The notes under the pieces were generated by a model that worked only from the letters and a program-made list of their open reading frames with translations, did not search any database and had not been told where the DNA came from. This document shows, one piece after another, positions 59,231 through 64,000 of a stretch of DNA of 64,000 nt. The position numbers were made by a program, and so were the translations under genes. This DNA comes from an uncultured Finegoldia sp. GTDB lineage: Bacteria > Bacillota > Clostridia > Tissierellales > Peptoniphilaceae. The stretch spans positions 13,365 through 77,364 of the forward strand of contig NZ_CAAFUQ010000057.1 in the NCBI RefSeq assembly GCF_900766215.1, read 5' to 3'. How positions within the stretch are numbered: position 1 is the stretch's first letter; every line of letters starts with the position of its first letter.

Positions 59231-59638
59231 TTGGCACTAAAAACTAAAGGCGCAAAACGTAATGTTCGCGGTAAAAAAAGAGTAAAAAAGAATATTGAAA
59301 AAGGTCAAGCACATATTTCTTCTACATTCAACAACACTATGGTATGTTTAACTGACCTTAACGGTAACGTATTAAGCTGGGCTTCTGCTGGACAATTAGG
59401 TTTCAGAGGATCTAGAAAATCAACTCCATACGCTGCACAACAAGCTGCTGAAGAAGCTGCTAAAAAAGCTATGGAACACGGATTAAAAACTGTTGAAGTA
59501 TATGTAAAAGGACCAGGTTCAGGAAGAGAATCTGCAATTAGAAGTTTGCAAGCTTCTGGACTTGAAGTTAGCTCTATCAAAGATGTAACTCCAATCCCTC
59601 ACAACGGTTGTAGACCACCAAAGAAGAGAAGAGTATAA
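59231..59638 (+). CDS. rpsK: 30S ribosomal protein S11 (TTG start)
   Basis: A 135-residue platform protein near the E-site. GQAHISSTFNNTMVCLTDLNGNVLSWASAGQLGFRGSRKSTPYAAQQAAE and DVTPIPHNGCRPPKKRRV are canonical. Starts at TTG 59231 with GAGGGGG upstream. No rpsD follows, unlike many Firmicutes. Confidence 0.97.
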   Translation: MALKTKGAKRNVRGKKRVKKNIEKGQAHISSTFNNTMVCLTDLNGNVLSWASAGQLGFRGSRKSTPYAAQQAAEEAAKKAMEHGLKTVEVYVKGPGSGRESAIRSLQASGLEVSSIKDVTPIPHNGCRPPKKRRV

Positions 59639-59693
59639 CACATAGGCTTAATTCAGGATATCCTGATAGGACTTGTCGAAGGAGGCTGTATTT

Positions 59694-60647
59694 ATGACTG
59701 AACAATTAGATACTAAAATAAAAATCGTTGAATTAGATGAACAAAATAATTACGGTAAATTTGTCATAATGCCACTGGAAAGGGGATATGGAACTACTCT
59801 AGGAAACTCTCTAAGAAGGGTTTTATTATCATCATTACCAGGAGCTGCTATATCAAAGATAAATATCCAAGGTGTAGCTCATGAAATGTCTACGATTAAA
59901 GGTGTCAAAGAAGACGTACCTGAAATAATTTTGAATTTAAAAGGTATCGCTGTAAAGAAATACAATGAAGAACCAATCTCATTAAACGTAGACATAAAAG
60001 GTCCATGTGTTCTAACAGCTAAGGATATTTTAGTTGATACTGACTTGGAAGTTAAAAACCCAGACCATTACATTGCAACACTTAATGAAGACGCTTCATT
60101 GGAAATGCAAATCACAGTTATCAACGGAAAAGGCTACAAAATATCTGAATTTAACAAAACAGACGAAGATATTATAGGAGATATCGCCATTGACTCACTG
60201 TTTAGCCCTGTGAAAAAGGTAAATTTCACAGTAGATAATGCCAGAGTTGGCCAAGTAATTGATTACGATAAGCTTACTATAGAAGTGTGGACTAATGGAA
60301 CAATTAGACCACAAGATGCCTTAAGTGAAGGAAGCAACATTCTAATCAATTGCCTGGAATTATTCAGTGAATTACCTAACTACGAGTGTAATACAAACAG
60401 TGATGACGAAGACAATCAAAAAGATAAAGAAACTCAAATGGGCATCAATATCGAAGAATTGGATTTCTCATTAAGATCATTCAACTGTTTGAAAAGAGCA
60501 AATATCAATACTGTAGGAGATATCGTATCTCATACAAAAGCAGATATGATGAAAATAAAGAACTTTGGTAAAAAATCCTTAGACGAAGTTGAAGAAAAAC
60601 TTCAAGAAATGGGCCTTGCATTTAAACAAGAAATAAAAGACGAATAA
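59694..60647 (+). CDS. rpoA: RNA polymerase subunit alpha
   Basis: A 317-residue alpha subunit. The N-terminal dimerisation domain (FVIMPLERGYGTTLGNSLRRVLLSSLPGAAI) nucleates RNA polymerase; the C-terminal domain (LDFSLRSFNCLKRANINTVGDIV, then MKIKNFGKKSLDEVEEKL) contacts UP elements and activators. ATG 59694 is chosen because AAGGAGG lies at 59678-59684; an in-frame TTG at 59673 precedes that site. Confidence 0.98.
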   Translation: MTEQLDTKIKIVELDEQNNYGKFVIMPLERGYGTTLGNSLRRVLLSSLPGAAISKINIQGVAHEMSTIKGVKEDVPEIILNLKGIAVKKYNEEPISLNVDIKGPCVLTAKDILVDTDLEVKNPDHYIATLNEDASLEMQITVINGKGYKISEFNKTDEDIIGDIAIDSLFSPVKKVNFTVDNARVGQVIDYDKLTIEVWTNGTIRPQDALSEGSNILINCLELFSELPNYECNTNSDDEDNQKDKETQMGINIEELDFSLRSFNCLKRANINTVGDIVSHTKADMMKIKNFGKKSLDEVEEKLQEMGLAFKQEIKDE

Positions 60648-60660
60648 AGGAGGATAGACA

Positions 60661-61056
60661 TTGGCTAACTTAAGAAAATTAGGTAGAAGAACTGATCACA
60701 GAACAGCAATGTTAAGAAACCTAGTTCAATCATTGTTCGAAAACGGAAAAATCGAAACAACAGTAACTCGTGCTAAAGAAGTTAGAAGAGAAGCTGAAAA
60801 GATGATTACACTTGGTAAAAAAGGTGATTTGAGCTCTAGAAGAGAAGCTCTTAAATATATATACAAAAAAGACGTTGTATACACATTGTTTGAAGAAATC
60901 GCACCAGTTTATGCTGACAGACAAGGTGGATACACTAGAATCTTAAAATTAGGACCTCGTAGAGGAGACGGTTCTGAAATGTGTATACTTGAATTAGTAG
61001 ATTACACTAAGAAAGAATCCTCAAACGAAAAAGAAACAGTGAAAGCTGACAAATAG
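60661..61056 (+). CDS. rplQ: 50S ribosomal protein L17 (TTG start)
   Basis: A 131-residue tunnel-exit protein. MANLRKLGRRTDHRTAMLRNLVQSLFENGKIETTVTRAKEVRREAEKMITLGKKG-type N-terminus is complete. Starts at TTG 60661 after GGAGGATA. Last gene of the large operon; a strong terminator follows. Confidence 0.98.
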   Translation: MANLRKLGRRTDHRTAMLRNLVQSLFENGKIETTVTRAKEVRREAEKMITLGKKGDLSSRREALKYIYKKDVVYTLFEEIAPVYADRQGGYTRILKLGPRRGDGSEMCILELVDYTKKESSNEKETVKADK

Positions 61057-61058
61057 AA

Positions 61059-61089
61059 AATAACTAAGCATTTGCTTAGTTATTTTTTT
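61059..61089 (+). terminator. Terminator of the ribosomal operon
   Basis: AATAACTAAGCA (61059-61070) pairs with TGCTTAGTTATT (61073-61084), followed by T's. Confidence 0.9.
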
Positions 61090-61183
61090 ATGCTCAATTG
61101 TAAGACGAAAAGAATAGGAATATAATTAAATTAAGAATACTTAATTATCTAACCATCAATATTCAAAATTATTGGGAGAAACA

Positions 61184-61618
61184 ATGAACAGAAAAATTTT
61201 AGCAGTAGTATTATTTATATTCCTACTAATAGCTATAATAGGTGGAGAAAAGACAGTATCCAAACAAATTCAACAAGAATTATCCAAAAACAACCAAGAA
61301 GTTGCAACATCTGTAAAATTCACATACACAAAAAAAGGGAAGAAAGTTACAAAAGAACTTACTAGCTCAGAAAAAAACGAACTAGCTAGAATAATGAATG
61401 AAAACAAAAAGTATGTAAAAGATCAAAGATTAAAAAGCATATTTGACAACTACTTTACATTAGTAGGAAATAATGGAAAAAGAAAGATCGCAGTTTCAGT
61501 AAATATTGAAAAAGATGGTGTCGTAATAGATGATGCAATCCTTGAAAAAGGAGCTACACTTAACAAAGACCATGAACTTGCAAAACAATACATCAAATTC
61601 ATCGAAAATTTGCATTAA
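61184..61618 (+). CDS. Anchored or secreted protein of unknown function
   Basis: A 144-residue protein with one N-terminal hydrophobic helix (about residues 4-21) and a charged, Lys-rich outer domain. ATG 61184 is chosen because GGGAGAAAC precedes it; an in-frame GTG/ATG-like start 12 bp earlier overlaps that site. Segments SSEKNELARIMNENKKYVKDQRL and GNNGKRKIAVSVNIEKDG are visible but I recognise no family. It sits between the ribosomal terminator and the rpsD promoter and has no evident operon partner. Confidence 0.6.
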   Translation: MNRKILAVVLFIFLLIAIIGGEKTVSKQIQQELSKNNQEVATSVKFTYTKKGKKVTKELTSSEKNELARIMNENKKYVKDQRLKSIFDNYFTLVGNNGKRKIAVSVNIEKDGVVIDDAILEKGATLNKDHELAKQYIKFIENLH

Positions 61619-61634
61619 AATTATTCCAAAATTG

Positions 61635-61663
61635 TTGAAAAACAAATCACTAGATGATATAAT
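61635..61663 (+). promoter_or_regulatory. Promoter of rpsD
   Basis: TTGAAA at 61635-61640 and TATAAT at 61658-61663 with 17 bp spacing. Confidence 0.8.
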
Positions 61664-61674
61664 AGCGTTGGCTT

Positions 61675-61702
61675 AAAAAATTATCGCGGCAAATAATTTT
61701 TT
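61675..61702 (+). promoter_or_regulatory. Attenuator-like hairpin in the rpsD leader
   Basis: AAAAAATTAT (61675-61684) pairs with ATAATTTTTT (61693-61702) around CGCGGCAA, ending in a T run immediately before the ribosome binding site. Its position between promoter and gene suggests regulation, for example by S4 itself; this is inference. Confidence 0.5.
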
Positions 61703-61719
61703 AATGGAGATGAATATTA

Positions 61720-62316
61720 ATGGCAAGAATGATGGGACCTAGATTTAAACAATCTAGAAGATTAGGTCTTAACGTATGCGGTCACCCAAAAGCTAACAAA
61801 AGAATGGGTAAAGGACTTGGAAGAAACGACAAGAAGTTAACTGAATATGGTATGCAACTTCTTGAAAAACAAAGATTAAGAGCATATTACGGAGTAAACG
61901 AAAAACAAATGCACAAATACTTCGAAAAAGCCCTTAACAACAAAGAAGGTCTTACAACAGGGGATGTAATGGTAAGACAATTAGAAACTAGATTAGATAA
62001 CCTAGTTCTAAGAGCTTCATTTGCATCATCAATCAGACAAGCAAGACAAATGGTATCTCACGGTTTAATCAGAGTAAACGGTAAAAAAGTAGATATCCCT
62101 TCTTTCCAAGTAGCTGAAGGATCTGTAATTGAATTGAAAGAAAAATCAAGATCAAATGAATTGTTCAAAGAAAACTATGAAACAAACTTTGCACAATCAT
62201 TACCTTACATTGACAAGGAAGAAAACTTCAAAGTAACATTGACAAGACTTCCTGAAAGACAAGAAATTCCGATCGAAATTACAGACTCATTAGTAGTAGA
62301 GTTATACTCAAGATAA
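61720..62316 (+). CDS. rpsD: 30S ribosomal protein S4
   Basis: A 198-residue primary 16S rRNA-binding protein. MARMMGPRFKQSRRLGLNVCGHPKANKRMGKGLGRNDKKLTEYG and the S4 RNA-binding domain (LETRLDNLVLRASFASSIRQARQMVSHGLIRVNGKKVDIPS) are present. It lies outside the alpha operon, 0.66 kb downstream of rplQ, with its own promoter. Only one Cys near the N-terminus, so this is the zinc-free form. ATG 61720 after GGAG. Confidence 0.97.
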   Translation: MARMMGPRFKQSRRLGLNVCGHPKANKRMGKGLGRNDKKLTEYGMQLLEKQRLRAYYGVNEKQMHKYFEKALNNKEGLTTGDVMVRQLETRLDNLVLRASFASSIRQARQMVSHGLIRVNGKKVDIPSFQVAEGSVIELKEKSRSNELFKENYETNFAQSLPYIDKEENFKVTLTRLPERQEIPIEITDSLVVELYSR

Positions 62317-62320
62317 TGAA

Positions 62321-62349
62321 AAGGCAAGTAGCAATACTTGCTTTTTTTA
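62321..62349 (+). terminator. Terminator of rpsD
   Basis: GCAAGTA (62324-62330) pairs with TACTTGC (62335-62341) around GCAA, followed by T7. Confidence 0.88.
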
Positions 62350-62419
62350 TTTGCAATCATTGATATATACTCCGATTAAAAGTACAATAATATTAATTAC
62401 GAAACTAAAGGAAAATCAA

Positions 62420-63655
62420 ATGAAAAAAAGAGCACTCATAACAATAATACTATTCTTGTTTCTGGTGTATTTCAGTGCTACGACATTCTTCACATTCTAC
62501 GCACTACCCAACACCTACGTCAACGGATATAATATGAGCTTTGTCGAAAAATCCAAAATAGTCGACAGAAATGCAGACATAAAGACACTAATCATAAACG
62601 CATCAGATAACCGCAAACTTGTAATCGATGCACAAGAAGTGGAGTTCAACCTCAAAATCCCTGAAGATTTCAGAATAGAACAAAATCCATTCTCTTGGCC
62701 GTTGGCCTTCTTTGACACCAAAAAATACAACATTAATTTCGACTACACAATTGACCAAGACAAACTCAACAAGAAAATTTATCAGGCAAAACTAAACCAA
62801 AACGCTAAGAAATCATATAATGCATATATAAGCTACTTGGAAGACGAATACACAATAATACCTGAGCAAGTCGGAAATGAAATAGACACCAATAAACTCA
62901 AAGACACCATCATCAAATCCCTCTTAGAGCAAAAAGAAGACATCGCACTAAAAGACGAATACATCAAGCCAACAGTATACTCAAACAGCTGGGACATCAT
63001 ACGAGCAAAGAATAAACTCAACAAACTCAAAGACATAGAAATAAGCTTTGATTTTAATGACACCATCTACAAACTAAAAGGAAGACAACTTAGAGATATG
63101 ATGGAGTTTGATGAGAAAAAAGGATTTGTCTACAAAGACATTGAAATCGAACAATACGTTGACTATTTGAAAGAACTCACAGACACATACAATAAAAGTC
63201 GCAGTATAACAACAGTTGAAAACAAACAAATAAAACTTTCTGCAATAGACTATGGCTGGGAAATCGACAAACACAAAACAGTAGAGCTAATCAAAGAAAC
63301 AATAGATAACGCAGAAAACCAAACCATAGAACCAGTGTATAACAGACAAGCAAAATCCCGACTCAAAAACGACATCCAAGACGAATACATCGAAATCGAC
63401 CAACAAAACAAAACACTTTACTACATCAACAACTACAAAATCCAAAAAAGTATCCCCATCAAAATCAACAAAAAAATCCAAGCTGGAATCTACAACCTAG
63501 ACACCAAAGCAAAAGGATACTCCAACAACTACACATTGGGATTTTACACAAACACAATATCCAACAACAAAGACGCAACAATCTTAACAAATAAGAACCT
63601 ATTAGAAAGCATATACTTCGATGCAGAAGACAACATAGCAGTAATAGTATATTAA
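62420..63655 (+). CDS. L,D-transpeptidase-like protein with degenerate YkuD domain
   Basis: A 411-residue membrane-anchored protein. N-terminal helix about 7-27; then two peptidoglycan-binding-4 type repeats (about 40-290, with IIPEQVGNEIDTNKLKDTIIKSLL and KLSAIDYGWEIDKHKTVELIKETI). The last 90 residues start like a YkuD catalytic domain (EYIEIDQQNKTLYYINNYKIQKSIPI) and end with DNIAVIVY, but the catalytic His and the SHGC-type Cys motif are absent. It is probably a non-enzymatic wall-binding relative. ATG 62420 is chosen because AAAGGAAAA precedes it; the upstream frame has no ribosome binding site. Confidence 0.72.
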   Translation: MKKRALITIILFLFLVYFSATTFFTFYALPNTYVNGYNMSFVEKSKIVDRNADIKTLIINASDNRKLVIDAQEVEFNLKIPEDFRIEQNPFSWPLAFFDTKKYNINFDYTIDQDKLNKKIYQAKLNQNAKKSYNAYISYLEDEYTIIPEQVGNEIDTNKLKDTIIKSLLEQKEDIALKDEYIKPTVYSNSWDIIRAKNKLNKLKDIEISFDFNDTIYKLKGRQLRDMMEFDEKKGFVYKDIEIEQYVDYLKELTDTYNKSRSITTVENKQIKLSAIDYGWEIDKHKTVELIKETIDNAENQTIEPVYNRQAKSRLKNDIQDEYIEIDQQNKTLYYINNYKIQKSIPIKINKKIQAGIYNLDTKAKGYSNNYTLGFYTNTISNNKDATILTNKNLLESIYFDAEDNIAVIVY

Positions 63656-63689
63656 AGTAAAATAAAAGTAAAAAAATTTTAAAATTCAC

Positions 63690-63718
63690 TTGACATTACA
63701 GTGTAAACTTGATAATAT
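63690..63718 (+). promoter_or_regulatory. Upstream promoter P1
   Basis: TTGACA at 63690-63695 and TAATAT at 63713-63718 with 17 bp spacing. It lies between the ends of a longer inverted repeat (AAAATTCACT 63681-63690 / AGTGAATTTT 63739-63748). Confidence 0.7.
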
Positions 63719-63775
63719 ATATAAGCACTCAATTGTTCAGTGAATTTTTTAATTAAAATAAAATCAAAAAAACAC

Positions 63776-63804
63776 TTGACAATAAAGAAATACAAGAGTA
63801 TAAT
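63776..63804 (+). promoter_or_regulatory. Downstream promoter P2
   Basis: TTGACA at 63776-63781 and TATAAT at 63799-63804 with 17 bp spacing: both hexamers match consensus. Confidence 0.85.
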
Positions 63805-63810
63805 GTAATA

Positions 63811-64000
63811 GTTAGCTCACAAAATGTGAAGAACGAGTAAAACTCTGTAAAACACATTTTAACATATATTTCGTGAGTAATAGAACCTTAATAAATTAAA
63901 TAAAGTAAATACTTTGAGAGAAGTACAAACCAAACAATAATTCGGTGAGAATAAAAAAAGCAAAAGTCAGCTGAAAAAGCTAGCTTCAAACAAACATTAA
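63811..64000 (+). promoter_or_regulatory. Structured leader RNA of a gene beyond the window
   Basis: Downstream of P2, nested stems can form: CTCAC (63816) with GTGAG (63873), AAAATGTG (63821) with CACATTTT (63853), and GAGT (63835) with ACTC (63842). No gene start is visible before the window ends, so the leader is at least 190 nt. It could be a riboswitch or protein-controlled leader; class not recognised. Confidence 0.5.

Noticed and set aside
1..64000. CRISPR array, insertion sequence or rRNA gene
   Set aside because: No regularly spaced direct repeats, transposase-like frames or rRNA sequence were seen on either strand.

Overview
The window reads as chromosomal DNA of an AT-rich, Gram-positive anaerobic coccus of the class Tissierellia. 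Protein sequences, gene order and codon use fit Finegoldia (Peptoniphilaceae); this assignment is from memory of the family, not from a search. Signs are the AT-rich, A-ending codon use, strong GGAGG ribosome binding sites, consensus sigma-A promoters, T-box leaders before serS and proS, and a complete S10-spc-alpha ribosomal cluster with a single zinc-ribbon S14. No insertion sequence, CRISPR array, rRNA gene or intact prophage was seen.

Layout. 1-6.8 kb: end of a radical SAM gene, a lipoprotein, two tiny membrane proteins, a D,D-carboxypeptidase, T-box/serS, a glycosyltransferase, a second D,D-carboxypeptidase and tRNA-Arg(CCU). 6.8-20.6 kb: mostly single genes. These are a TIGR03915/TIGR03916-type DNA repair pair, BrnQ, a DUF1232 protein, an isochorismatase-like hydrolase, a gate-domain membrane protein, TraX, an ArsD-like protein, a class I amidotransferase-like hydrolase, tRNA-Ser(CGA), an EamA transporter, fused MsrA-MsrB, a TetR/radical SAM pair, an AhpD-like protein and an anchored coiled-coil protein. 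20.8-24.4 kb: a surface polysaccharide block (glycosyltransferase, wecC, wecB). 24.4-25.3 kb: three unannotated paralogous short peptides in one minus-strand transcription unit behind a perfect consensus promoter. 25.5-33.7 kb: an M42 peptidase, an ABC transporter with a two-component system, a deoxyribosyltransferase, a secreted protein/small membrane protein pair, and purA. 33.9-39 kb: a TetR-controlled MMPL transporter with a large LxxG-heptad partner. 39-46.4 kb: T-box/proS, a self-regulated-looking Fic protein, ArsM, a double GNAT, a MATE pump and an HdeD-like protein. 46.6-46.8 kb: a large imperfect inverted repeat. 46.9-61.1 kb: the ribosomal protein, secY, adk, infA and rpoA operon. 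61-64 kb: a small anchored protein, rpsD with its own promoter, a degenerate L,D-transpeptidase-like protein and a structured leader whose gene lies beyond the window.

How parts work together. Cell-wall functions recur: two penicillin-binding carboxypeptidases, glycosyltransferases, ManNAc/ManNAcA sugar synthesis and an L,D-transpeptidase relative. Growth-linked genes (serS, proS, purA, the ribosomal operon, rpsD) carry recognisable control regions. Envelope efflux is represented by MMPL, MATE, EamA and ABC systems. The least explained material is the three-peptide cluster at 24.5-25.1 kb, the secreted-protein/membrane-protein pair at 31.2-32.1 kb, the Fic operator array at 41.0 kb, and the inverted repeat at 46.6 kb.
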